From an uncultured Prevotellaceae bacterium (GTDB lineage Bacteria > Bacteroidota > Bacteroidia > Bacteroidales > Bacteroidaceae): a stretch of 53,440 bases of DNA. Both the position numbers and the translations under genes were made by a program. Positions within the stretch are counted from its first letter, which is position 1, and each line of letters starts with the position of its first letter. The DNA lies in assembly GCA_902775605.1 (NCBI GenBank), contig CACYNE010000016.1:1-53440 (forward strand), given 5' to 3'. Positions 26,985 to 34,669 of the stretch are shown one piece after another. Under the pieces are notes generated by a model. That model made no database searches. It worked only from the letters and a program-made list of their open reading frames with translations, and was not told the DNA's origin.

Positions 26985-28943
26985 ATGATTTTGAACTATG
27001 ATGTAGTGGTTGTCGGAGGCGGACACGCCGGATGTGAGGCTGCCTGTGCTGCGGCTAACATGGGCGCAAAGACGCTGCTGGTGACCATGGACATGAACAA
27101 GATTGCGCAGATGTCGTGCAACCCTGCTGTTGGCGGTATTGCCAAGGGTCAGATTGTACGCGAGATTGACGCTCTGGGCGGACAAATGGGGCACGTCACC
27201 GACGCTACCGCCATTCAATTCCGCATGCTGAACGTAGGTAAAGGTCCGGCCGTGTGGAGCCCCCGTGCCCAGTGTGACCGTGGTAAGTTTATCTGGGAGT
27301 GGCGCCGCGTCATCGATGAAACCGACAACCTTGATGTATGGCAGGATCAGGCCGACGAGCTCCTCGTGGAGTCTTCCCAGTGTGCTGCGACAGTGTCGCA
27401 GCCTACAAAACGAGTGGTGGGCATTAAAACGATCTGGGGCGCAGAGATACATGCAAAGTGTGTGGTCATCACAGCAGGAACCTTCCTCAATGGCCTGATG
27501 CACATCGGACGAAAAATGGTAAAAGGCGGACGCATTGCAGAGCCAGCCGCAGAGCGTCTCACGGAAAGTATCACCCAGCACGGCATTCGTTCGGCACGCA
27601 TGAAGACGGGCACTCCCGTCCGTATCGACAAGCGCAGCGTGGATTTCAGCAAGATGCGCCAACAGGACGGGGAACAGCGGGCGTATGGCTTTTCTTATTT
27701 TAGTGGGGAGAATGGGGTTTATGGGTCCTATAAGACCTATGAGTCCTATGAGTCCCATAAGCCCCACAAACTCCCCCAACTGCCCTGCTGGGAATGCTAC
27801 ACGAACCCTGCCGTACACGAGATGTTACGCTCAGGATTGGCGGATTCACCGCTTTACAACGGACAGATTCAATCCATCGGCCCGCGTTACTGTCCTTCGA
27901 TAGAAACGAAGCTGGTGACCTTCCCCGACCGCGAACAGCACCTGCTTTTCTTGGAGCCGGAAGGCAGCGAAACCAACGAGATGTACCTCAATGGTTTCTC
28001 GTCGTCGCTGCCCATGGACGTACAGATCAACGCCCTGCGAATGATTCCTGGTTTGGAGAATGCAAAAGTATATCGCCCCGGCTATGCCATAGAGTACGAT
28101 TTCTTCGACCCCACGCAATTGAAACACTCGTTGGAATCGAAAAAAATCGAAGGTTTGTTCTTTGCCGGTCAGGTAAACGGCACAACGGGCTATGAAGAGG
28201 CTGCCGGACAGGGGTTGGTGGCAGGTGTCAACGCTGCATTGAAGTGCGATGGAACCGAAGAATTCGTCATGCATCGTGATGAATCGTATATCGGTGTTTT
28301 GATTGACGACTTGGTAACGAAGGGCGTTGACGAGCCCTACCGCATGTTTACCTCGCGCGCTGAATATCGCATCCTGCTGCGACAGGACGATGCCGACGCA
28401 CGCCTCACCGAGCGTTCCCATCAGATTGGATTGGCGAAAAAAGACCGATTTGACTGGTGGATGGAGAAGAAGCAGCATATCGAAGAAATCGTTGAGTTCT
28501 GCAAGACGTTCCCGATTAAAGCGAAAGAAGTGAACAGTGCCTTGGAACAGTTGGGCACTACCCCACTCCAGTTTGGTGTGAAGTTGGAAGACCTGATTGC
28601 CCGTCCGCAATTGAATTTCCAGAACCTGATGGATATCATACCACAATTGCGCGAATTCATCGACCGATTGCCCAACAGAAAGGAAGAAATCAGCGAAGCC
28701 GCCGAAATTCGCATTAAATACAAAGGATATATCGAGCGCGAACGTCAGGTAGCAGACAAAATGCACCGTTTGGAGAATATCCGAATAAAAGGGCATTTCA
28801 AATACGACGAACTCAACGGCCTCTCCACCGAATGCCGCCAAAAGCTCACCGCCATCGATCCGGAAACGCTGGCACAAGCCAGTCGCATTCCTGGCGTATC
28901 GCCCAGCGACATCAACGTTCTCTTAGTCCTCATGGGCCGATAA
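26985..28943 (+). CDS. mnmG: tRNA uridine-5-carboxymethylaminomethyl modification enzyme
   Basis: MnmG (GidA), with MnmE, modifies the wobble uridine of several tRNAs using FAD. The 652-residue protein has the FAD fold VVVGGGHAGCEAACAAANMG, the cysteine-containing LPCWECYTN, VGPRYCPSIE and LFFAGQVNGTTGYEEAAGQG, and the C-terminal HhH-like LSTECRQKLTAIDPETLAQA. It differs from others by an insert of about 18 residues at 246-263, coded by a 9-bp tandem repeat. A -7 TAATTTTG is at 26952-26959. Two parS sites follow it. Confidence 0.97.
   Translation: MILNYDVVVVGGGHAGCEAACAAANMGAKTLLVTMDMNKIAQMSCNPAVGGIAKGQIVREIDALGGQMGHVTDATAIQFRMLNVGKGPAVWSPRAQCDRGKFIWEWRRVIDETDNLDVWQDQADELLVESSQCAATVSQPTKRVVGIKTIWGAEIHAKCVVITAGTFLNGLMHIGRKMVKGGRIAEPAAERLTESITQHGIRSARMKTGTPVRIDKRSVDFSKMRQQDGEQRAYGFSYFSGENGVYGSYKTYESYESHKPHKLPQLPCWECYTNPAVHEMLRSGLADSPLYNGQIQSIGPRYCPSIETKLVTFPDREQHLLFLEPEGSETNEMYLNGFSSSLPMDVQINALRMIPGLENAKVYRPGYAIEYDFFDPTQLKHSLESKKIEGLFFAGQVNGTTGYEEAAGQGLVAGVNAALKCDGTEEFVMHRDESYIGVLIDDLVTKGVDEPYRMFTSRAEYRILLRQDDADARLTERSHQIGLAKKDRFDWWMEKKQHIEEIVEFCKTFPIKAKEVNSALEQLGTTPLQFGVKLEDLIARPQLNFQNLMDIIPQLREFIDRLPNRKEEISEAAEIRIKYKGYIERERQVADKMHRLENIRIKGHFKYDELNGLSTECRQKLTAIDPETLAQASRIPGVSPSDINVLLVLMGR
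27720..27773 (+). repeat. 9-bp repeat inside mnmG
   Basis: Six in-frame 9-bp units close to TATGAGTCC run without gap and code for YGSYKTYESYESHKPHKL. Relatives of MnmG have no residues here: E. coli goes from FSFMGN through about ten residues to VPCYITHTN. The unit resembles the array before lgt (38629-38664). Confidence 0.85.
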
Positions 28944-28984
28944 AATATTGTTGCGAAAAGCCTTTGTATAAAGGAATAATACAA

Positions 28985-29000
28985 TGTTTCATGTGAAACA
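28985..29000. promoter_or_regulatory. parS: parS-like site 1
   Basis: TGTTTCATGTGAAACA matches the widely conserved ParB-binding sequence TGTTTCACGTGAAACA in 15 of 16 bases. It lies 42 bp after mnmG and about 35 bp before apt. Confidence 0.75.
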
Positions 29001-29034
29001 ATTGAGTATGTTTAACAAATATAACTAGTTGAAA

Positions 29035-29562
29035 ATGAACAACAAAGTACTGCTGGACAATCTGCGTTGCATTCCAGATTTTCCAAAAAAGGGCATTAAC
29101 TTCAGAGACGTAACCACTCTCTACAAAAACGCCGAATGCATGAAGATTATGACCGACGAACTCTATGAGCTCTACAAAGACAAGGGCATCACCAAGATTG
29201 TCGGCATCGAAAGTCGTGGTTTTGTAATGGCCGCCGCTCTGGCCGTCAGATTGGGCGCCGGTGTTGTTTTGGCTCGCAAGCCAGGCAAACTCCCCTCTAC
29301 TGTCATCAAAGAATCGTTTTCGAAGGAATATGGCGTTGATACCATTGAGATGCATATCGATTCCATCAACGAAAACGATGTAGTTCTCATTCACGACGAT
29401 TTGCTGGCAACTGGCGGTACCGCAAAGGCTGCCTACAAACTGGTACAGCATTTCCACCCCAAAAAGGTGTATATGAACTTCATCATTGAGATTACAGACG
29501 AGGGGTTGCATGGTCGCGACGAGTTCAACGGCATCGACCTGACTACATTGATGACGATTTAA
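29035..29562 (+). CDS. apt: adenine phosphoribosyltransferase
   Basis: It salvages adenine to AMP using PRPP. The 175-residue cytoplasmic protein has IPDFPKKGINFRDVTTL, IVGIESRGFVMAAALA, RKPGKLPSTV and the PRPP loop VVLIHDDLLATGGTAKAA. The ATG at 29035 is used; two codons upstream there is only TTG. It lies between the two parS sites. Confidence 0.96.
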   Translation: MNNKVLLDNLRCIPDFPKKGINFRDVTTLYKNAECMKIMTDELYELYKDKGITKIVGIESRGFVMAAALAVRLGAGVVLARKPGKLPSTVIKESFSKEYGVDTIEMHIDSINENDVVLIHDDLLATGGTAKAAYKLVQHFHPKKVYMNFIIEITDEGLHGRDEFNGIDLTTLMTI

Positions 29563-29604
29563 GGAAACACTCTGTAACCCCCGATATACAAAGGGAATGT
29601 ACAG

Positions 29605-29620
29605 AGTTTCACGTGAAACA
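29605..29620. promoter_or_regulatory. parS: parS-like site 2
   Basis: AGTTTCACGTGAAACA has a perfect 14-bp palindrome and matches the parS consensus in 15 of 16 bases. It lies 43 bp after apt and 40 bp before the uvrC ATG; a weaker TTTCATGAAA follows at 29624-29633. Confidence 0.82.
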
Positions 29621-29659
29621 ACATTTCATGAAACATACGCAGGACAAAGGATTTTGAAG

Positions 29660-31489
29660 ATGACGAAGGAAGAGAACGAGAAGCGTTTGGCTTATCTGAA
29701 GAGTATTGTAGCACGCCTGCCAGAGAAACCTGGTAGTTACCAATTCTATGACGACGAGCATACCATCATCTATGTTGGTAAGGCAAAAAGCCTGAAAGCA
29801 CGCGTCTCGTCCTACTTCCACACCGAAGTTGACCGTTTCAAGACGAAGGTGTTGGTTTCCAAGATCCACGACATCAGTTACACGGTGGTAAACACCGAAG
29901 AGGATGCCCTACTCTTGGAAAATTCGCTCATCAAGAAATACAATCCGCGTTATAATGTATTGCTGAAGGATGGCAAGACCTATCCCAGCATCTGTATTAC
30001 CAACGAGCCCTTCCCGCGCATTTTTAAGACGCGCACCATCAACAAGAAGTTTGGCACCTATTATGGCCCCTACTCTCACGCGGCTTCGATGTATGCCGTA
30101 CTGGAATTGATTAACAAACTCTACAAACCCAGAACGTGTCGTCAACCCATCACAAAAGAGGGTATCAAGGCAGGTAAATACCAAACATGCTTGGAGTATC
30201 ACATCAAGAACTGTCTGGGACCTTGCGTGGCTCGACAGACGTACGAAGACTATCAAAAGAATATTGCTCAGGCGCGCGAGATACTCAAAGGGAACACGCG
30301 TCAGATCCTACGCGATATGCGCAGCGAAATGGAGCAGTTGGCCGAGGACTTGCGGTTTGAAGAGGCAGAGGAAATCAAGAGAAAATACTTGTTGATTGAC
30401 GCCTTTGTGAGCAAGAGCGAGGTGGTTAGCCACACCATTGACAACGTGGATGTCTTCTCTATCACCAACGACGAGAAGGTGGCGTATATCAACTATATCC
30501 ACGTGTCGAACGGCAGCATTAATCAGAGCTTTACATTTGAATACAAGAAGCGCTTGAACGAGACGGAACAGGAACTTCTGCAGTTGGGTATCATTGAGAT
30601 GCGCGACCGTTTTCAGAGTCGTTCAAAGGAGATTGTGGTGCCTTTTGAACCCGAGATGGAACTGGAAAATGTGACCTTCACAGTGCCCCAGCGGGGCGAC
30701 AAAAAGACCCTTCTCGACCTGTCACTGATGAACGGAAAACAATATAAGTTCGACCGTCTGAAGCAGGCAGAAAAGCTCAATCCCGAACAGAAACAGGTGC
30801 GACTGATGAAGGAACTGCAGGAAAAACTGGGCCTGCCAAAACTGCCCTATCAGATAGAATGTTTCGACAACTCCAACATCTCTGGCACCGATGCCGTAGC
30901 CGCCTGCGTGGTCTTCAAATCAATGAAGCCCAGCAAGAAAGACTATAAGCATTATAACATCAAAACAGTGATAGGTCCCGACGATTACGCATCGATGAAG
31001 GAGGTGGTTCACCGCCGCTACACCCGCCTTTTGGAGGAAGAACAACCCCTACCCGACCTCATCGTGGCCGATGGCGGCAAGGGGCAAATGGAGGTAATCC
31101 GTCAGGTGATTCAGGACGAGCTGAACCTCGATATCCCCATCGCAGGCCTGGCTAAGAACGACCGCCACCGCACCAACGAACTGCTTTACGGCTTCCCGCC
31201 GATGAGCGTTCAGTTAAAGACTGACTCTGAACTTTTCCATGTTCTGACGCAGCTGCAGGACGAGGTTCACAGGTTCGCCATCGAATTCCATCGAAACAAG
31301 CGTTCTAAGCGCGCTTTGGAGTCGGAGCTGGACAATATCAAAGGCGTGGGCCCTAAAGGCCGTGACACGCTTCTAAATGCCCTTAAATCGGTTCGTGGCA
31401 TACGCGAGGCAGAACTCTCCACGCTGGAGAGCATCATTGGCAAGGCCAAAGCACAAATCGTTTACGACTACTTTCACAAAGAGTCATAA
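29660..31489 (+). CDS. uvrC: excinuclease ABC subunit C
   Basis: UvrC makes both cuts in nucleotide excision repair. The 609-residue protein has an N-terminal GIY-YIG nuclease (GSYQFYDDEHTIIYVGKAKS), a UvrBC motif (LAEDLRFEEAEEIKRKYLL), the RNase-H-like second nuclease (IECFDNSNISGTDAVAACVV, LIVADGGKGQMEVI) and a C-terminal helix-hairpin-helix (LDNIKGVGPKGRDTLLNALK). I start it at 29660 (MTKEENEKRLAYL) because the upstream extension encodes the parS site. Its stop merges with a repeat. Confidence 0.96.
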   Translation: MTKEENEKRLAYLKSIVARLPEKPGSYQFYDDEHTIIYVGKAKSLKARVSSYFHTEVDRFKTKVLVSKIHDISYTVVNTEEDALLLENSLIKKYNPRYNVLLKDGKTYPSICITNEPFPRIFKTRTINKKFGTYYGPYSHAASMYAVLELINKLYKPRTCRQPITKEGIKAGKYQTCLEYHIKNCLGPCVARQTYEDYQKNIAQAREILKGNTRQILRDMRSEMEQLAEDLRFEEAEEIKRKYLLIDAFVSKSEVVSHTIDNVDVFSITNDEKVAYINYIHVSNGSINQSFTFEYKKRLNETEQELLQLGIIEMRDRFQSRSKEIVVPFEPEMELENVTFTVPQRGDKKTLLDLSLMNGKQYKFDRLKQAEKLNPEQKQVRLMKELQEKLGLPKLPYQIECFDNSNISGTDAVAACVVFKSMKPSKKDYKHYNIKTVIGPDDYASMKEVVHRRYTRLLEEEQPLPDLIVADGGKGQMEVIRQVIQDELNLDIPIAGLAKNDRHRTNELLYGFPPMSVQLKTDSELFHVLTQLQDEVHRFAIEFHRNKRSKRALESELDNIKGVGPKGRDTLLNALKSVRGIREAELSTLESIIGKAKAQIVYDYFHKES

Positions 31490-31577
31490 AAACCATTCAA
31501 CTTATGTCAGGGTTAAGAATGAGGTACCCTAAAAAAGCATTCAACCTAAGGCAGGGTTAAGGTAAAAACCATTCAAC
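31487..31577. repeat. repeat beginning at the uvrC stop codon
   Basis: TAAAAACCATTCAAC occurs at 31487-31501, where its TAA is the uvrC stop, and at 31563-31577; a variant TAAAAAAGCATTCAAC is at 31530-31545. The units are 44 and 32 bp apart, and CAGGGTTAAG recurs between them. Confidence 0.75.
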
Positions 31578-31632
31578 TTTTTCTAGGGAAATATAGATTA
31601 CAATATGAAATGAAAATAAAAAAAGACTCCCC

Positions 31633-31683
31633 CACGAGGCCGTAAATTTTTCCCCACGGGGCCGTAAAAATTTCCCTGTGGGA
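31633..31683. repeat. 22-bp GC-rich array before dtd
   Basis: CACGAGGCCGTAAATTTTT at 31633, CACGGGGCCGTAAAAATTT at 31655 and a shortened TGTGGGAT at 31677 are spaced 22 bp apart. Confidence 0.7.
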
Positions 31684-31702
31684 TATGAAAAATATGCTAG
31701 GT

Positions 31703-31734
31703 TTTGGTGGATTCAAAAATAATATCTATCTTTG
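31703..31734 (+). promoter_or_regulatory. promoter of dtd
   Basis: TTTG (31703-31706), 20 bp, TATCTTTG (31727-31734). The dtd ATG begins only four bases further, so transcription should start at or next to the start codon. Confidence 0.8.
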
Positions 31735-31738
31735 CAAC

Positions 31739-32191
31739 ATGAGAGCAGTAATACAACGCGTGAGTCACGCCAGCGTCACCATCGACGGAAAGGTCAACGG
31801 AGCCATCCAGCAGGGCTTCCTGATACTGCTGGGCGTATGCGATGAAGACTCCATGGAGGACGTGGATTGGCTGGTAAAGAAGATAGCCAATCTGCGCGTG
31901 TTTGGCGATGAAAACGATGTGATGAACCGTTCTATCCTCGACGTTGACGGCGAGGCACTGGTGGTGAGTCAGTTCACGCTCTATGCCTCATACAAGAAAG
32001 GCAACCGTCCCTCCTGGTTCCGTGCCGGTTCTCACGAGCACTCTATCCCACTCTATGAGGCCTTCTGTCGTGATTTGTCTGCCGCGATAGGCAAACCTGT
32101 TGCCACGGGCGAATTTGGCGCTGATATGAAGGTGGAACTGCTGAACGACGGCCCCGTGACCATCTGTATGGATACAAAAAACAAGGAATAA
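31739..32191 (+). CDS. dtd: D-aminoacyl-tRNA deacylase
   Basis: Dtd removes D-amino acids wrongly attached to tRNA. The 150-residue protein begins as the family does (MRAVIQRVSHASVTIDGK) and has the two key motifs SQFTLYASYKKGNRPSW and the C-terminal NDGPVTICMD with the Gly-Pro pair. The family start fixes the ATG at 31739, which implies a leaderless or almost leaderless mRNA. The MazG-like gene follows after 69 bp of purine-rich repeat. Confidence 0.95.
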   Translation: MRAVIQRVSHASVTIDGKVNGAIQQGFLILLGVCDEDSMEDVDWLVKKIANLRVFGDENDVMNRSILDVDGEALVVSQFTLYASYKKGNRPSWFRAGSHEHSIPLYEAFCRDLSAAIGKPVATGEFGADMKVELLNDGPVTICMDTKNKE

Positions 32192-32258
32192 GGAGGAAAG
32201 TGGAATGAGAAATTGGGAAGGAGGAAAGAGGAAGGAGGAAAGTGAAAAGTGGAAAGAG
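32192..32258. repeat. purine-rich repeat between dtd and the MazG-like gene
   Basis: GGAGGAAAG occurs at 32192, 32220 and 32234, within a stretch of almost only A and G that begins directly at the dtd stop (32189-32191). The unit looks like a repeated Shine-Dalgarno sequence. Confidence 0.65.
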
Positions 32259-32260
32259 AT

Positions 32261-32587
32261 ATGACGATAAAAGAAGCACAAGAGACTGTAGATCAGTGGA
32301 TTAAGGAGTATGGCGTGCGCTATTTCTCAGAACTGACAAACATGGCTGTTCTGACTGAGGAAGTGGGCGAACTGGCACGCGTAATAGCCAGAAAATATGG
32401 CGACCAAAGCTTCAAGGCAGGCGAAAAAGAGAACCTGGGCGAAGAGATGGCCGACGTGTTGTGGGTGCTCATCTGTCTAGCCAACCAAACGGGCGTTGAC
32501 CTGACCGAAGAGTTACAGAAAAGCATCGACAAAAAGACGAAAAGAGATGCGCAGCGACACATCCAAAATCTCAAGTTAAAGGCATAA
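32261..32587 (+). CDS. MazG-like nucleotide pyrophosphohydrolase
   Basis: The 108-residue protein is of the all-alpha NTP pyrophosphatase superfamily. It has the metal-binding signature LTEEVGELARVIARKYG and, further on, ENLGEEMADVLWVLICLAN (the E-x2-E and E-x2-D pattern). It probably cleaves (deoxy)nucleoside triphosphates to monophosphates, cleaning the nucleotide pool. The ATG at 32261 follows GGAAAGAG; a GTG twelve bases earlier is less likely. deoC follows after 27 bp. Confidence 0.88.
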   Translation: MTIKEAQETVDQWIKEYGVRYFSELTNMAVLTEEVGELARVIARKYGDQSFKAGEKENLGEEMADVLWVLICLANQTGVDLTEELQKSIDKKTKRDAQRHIQNLKLKA

Positions 32588-32614
32588 AATACGTAACTTT
32601 AAAGCATAATAACT

Positions 32615-33505
32615 ATGGCAGAAATGAGTAAGATTGAGCAGGTGCTCAGCAAGTACAACCTCGACATCACCGACGAGGAAGTGAAAGAAGCAGTGAAGAA
32701 GATCATTGCCGAGAAAGTGCACGAGAACGACACCCCCGAGGTGAAGAAATTCCTGATGGGCAGCGTGGAACTCACCACCCTGAAGACCACTGACAGCGAT
32801 ACATCTGTGCTGGCTTTCACTGAGAAAGTCAACCAGTTTGAAGAGGCCTACCCCAACCTACCACACGTAGCTACCATCTGCGTATATCCTAAGTTCGCCA
32901 AGATTGTGAGCGAAACCTTAGAGGTAGAAGGTGTGGAAGTGGCCTGTGTATCAGGCAGTTTCCCCAGCAGTCAGAGCCTAATTGAGGTAAAGACTGTAGA
33001 GACTTCACTGGCCATCAAAGACGGTGCTACAGAGATAGACATCGTATTGCCCGTGGGACAGTTCCTGGAGGGCGATTACGAGACCGTAGTTGACGAGATT
33101 CAGCAGCAGAAAGAAGCCTGTGGCGAGCACGATATGAAGGTGATTCTGGAGACTGGTTGCCTAAAGACTGCCAAGAACATTAAGATCGCCTCTATCCTCT
33201 CGATGTATGCCGGAGGCGACTATATCAAGACCTCTACTGGTAAGCTTGAGCCCGCGGCCACTCCTGAGGCTGCTTATGTAATGTGTCAAGCCATCAAGGA
33301 GTACTACGAGCAGACGGGAGTACAGATTGGTTTCAAGCCCGCTGGAGGCTTGAACAGCGTGATGGACGCCCTCATCTATTACACCATTGTAAAGGAGGTT
33401 CTGGGCGAGAAATGGTTGACCAACAAGTGGTTCCGCATGGGCACCAGCCGTCTGGCTAACCTGCTTCTGAGTGAGGTTGTTGGTGAAGAGGTCAAGTTCT
33501 TCTAA
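32615..33505 (+). CDS. deoC: deoxyribose-phosphate aldolase
   Basis: DeoC splits 2-deoxyribose 5-phosphate to glyceraldehyde 3-phosphate and acetaldehyde in deoxynucleoside catabolism. The 296-residue protein has TICVYPKFAKIV, EIDIVLPVGQFLEGDY, VILETGCLKT, the Schiff-base lysine in DYIKTSTGK and GFKPAGGLN. The N-terminal extension of about 45 residues is common in Bacteroidota. It is the last gene of the dtd-mazG-deoC group and is followed by a clear terminator. Confidence 0.95.
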   Translation: MAEMSKIEQVLSKYNLDITDEEVKEAVKKIIAEKVHENDTPEVKKFLMGSVELTTLKTTDSDTSVLAFTEKVNQFEEAYPNLPHVATICVYPKFAKIVSETLEVEGVEVACVSGSFPSSQSLIEVKTVETSLAIKDGATEIDIVLPVGQFLEGDYETVVDEIQQQKEACGEHDMKVILETGCLKTAKNIKIASILSMYAGGDYIKTSTGKLEPAATPEAAYVMCQAIKEYYEQTGVQIGFKPAGGLNSVMDALIYYTIVKEVLGEKWLTNKWFRMGTSRLANLLLSEVVGEEVKFF

Positions 33506-33523
33506 AAAAGAAACACAATAAAT

Positions 33524-33568
33524 AAATGCTACCGTATTATCTGAAAGATAAATTGCGGTAGCATTTTT
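33524..33568 (+). terminator. rho-independent terminator after deoC
   Basis: AAATGCTACCG (33524-33534) pairs with CGGTAGCATTT (33556-33566), followed by T-rich sequence; the loop is 21 bases. Confidence 0.9.
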
Positions 33569-33601
33569 CTTGTATTTAGCACAAAAATCTGTGACTTTTA
33601 G

Positions 33602-34582
33602 CTATTTCTTACGTTGGATAACATAGTCCATATAGGCAGTCAGCGACCTACGCAGAGCTTCATCACTGACACAGTTATCCAGATATTTCTTGGCTTCGAG
33701 ATAGAAATCATTCATACGTTTTTCAGCATATTCAATACCACCACACTCTTTTGTGAACTCCACCAAAACAGCAATTTCATCGGCATTAACCGTGCCTGCC
33801 TTCACCTTACGAGCCAAGGTCATCATTGACTCGTACTGGGGATTCTTATTCAGAGCATAGATCACTGGAAGCGTCAGTTTTCCCTCAGCCATATCGTTGC
33901 CGGTGGGCTTACCAATCTCTTTCGAGTCATAATAATCGAAGATATCATCACGAATCTGGAACATGATGCCCAAGTTACGGCCAAACTCTGCCGCCTGTAC
34001 AACCTCCTCGTCAGAAGCACCAGCAGAAAGGGCACCAATAGAAGCGCAGGACTCGAATAAAACGGCCGTTTTTTGCTTGATGACATCATAGTAAATCTCC
34101 TCGGAAATCTCCTGATTACTAATGTTTTGCAACTGCAACAACTCACCTGAGGCCAGCGTACGTCCCAACTGAGCAAGGTTCTCGATGATACGCTGGTTGT
34201 TGGTATATGACACATGAAGCAACGCGGTGGAAAGGATGAAATCGCCTGTCAGCACAGCCACCTTATTATTATAACTGGCATTTACCGAGGCTTGTCCACG
34301 ACGCTCCTCACTCTCATCTACAACATCGTCGTGCACCAGCGAAGCCGTGTGAAGCAACTCCAAACCTATGGCTGAGCTTTGCGTCACATTCGTCACACCC
34401 CCACAATTCTTGGCAATGAGCAGCATCAAGATGGGGCGCATACGCTTACCGCCTCGCTGACGAATATGGTTGAGTACGTCTGAAACAAGTCCGTCACCAT
34501 AAGTTAGTGCCTGACTGAAAAGTTCGGTAAACTCATCGAATTCATGAGCAATTGGTTCTTTGATAAGCGATAAATAGTCCAT
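33602..34582 (-). CDS. polyprenyl (probably octaprenyl-type) diphosphate synthase
   Basis: This trans-prenyl synthase lengthens farnesyl diphosphate, most likely to make the side chain of menaquinone. The 326-residue protein has the first aspartate-rich motif LVHDDVVDESEERRG, the second IRDDIFDYYDSKEIGKPTGND, and GGKRMRPILMLL near the N terminus. The start is the ATG at 34582 (MDYLSLIKEP); the longer frame needs GTG. It is divergent from polA. Chain length cannot be told. Confidence 0.93.
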   Translation of the reverse strand: MDYLSLIKEPIAHEFDEFTELFSQALTYGDGLVSDVLNHIRQRGGKRMRPILMLLIAKNCGGVTNVTQSSAIGLELLHTASLVHDDVVDESEERRGQASVNASYNNKVAVLTGDFILSTALLHVSYTNNQRIIENLAQLGRTLASGELLQLQNISNQEISEEIYYDVIKQKTAVLFESCASIGALSAGASDEEVVQAAEFGRNLGIMFQIRDDIFDYYDSKEIGKPTGNDMAEGKLTLPVIYALNKNPQYESMMTLARKVKAGTVNADEIAVLVEFTKECGGIEYAEKRMNDFYLEAKKYLDNCVSDEALRRSLTAYMDYVIQRKK

Positions 34583-34669
34583 TTTGATGAATTTTGGCAC
34601 AAAATTACAGAAAATATCTCGTTATTGGTAATTTTTTTAGTAATTTTACACGAAATTTAGAAATATCAT

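Noticed and set aside
26976-27818. Minus-strand frame with LIGLIGLIG repeat
   Set aside because: The repeat is the reverse reading of the 9-bp array inside mnmG and not a separate protein.
27846-28877. 343-codon minus-strand frame inside mnmG
   Set aside because: The plus strand codes for a full, conserved MnmG; the reverse frame is a shadow.
29597-29659. N-terminal extension of UvrC
   Set aside because: It encodes the parS palindrome, and the family begins near MTKEENEKRL.
31490-31738. tRNA or small RNA gene between uvrC and dtd
   Set aside because: No cloverleaf or tRNA-like T-loop sequence can be found; the stretch is made of repeats and a promoter.
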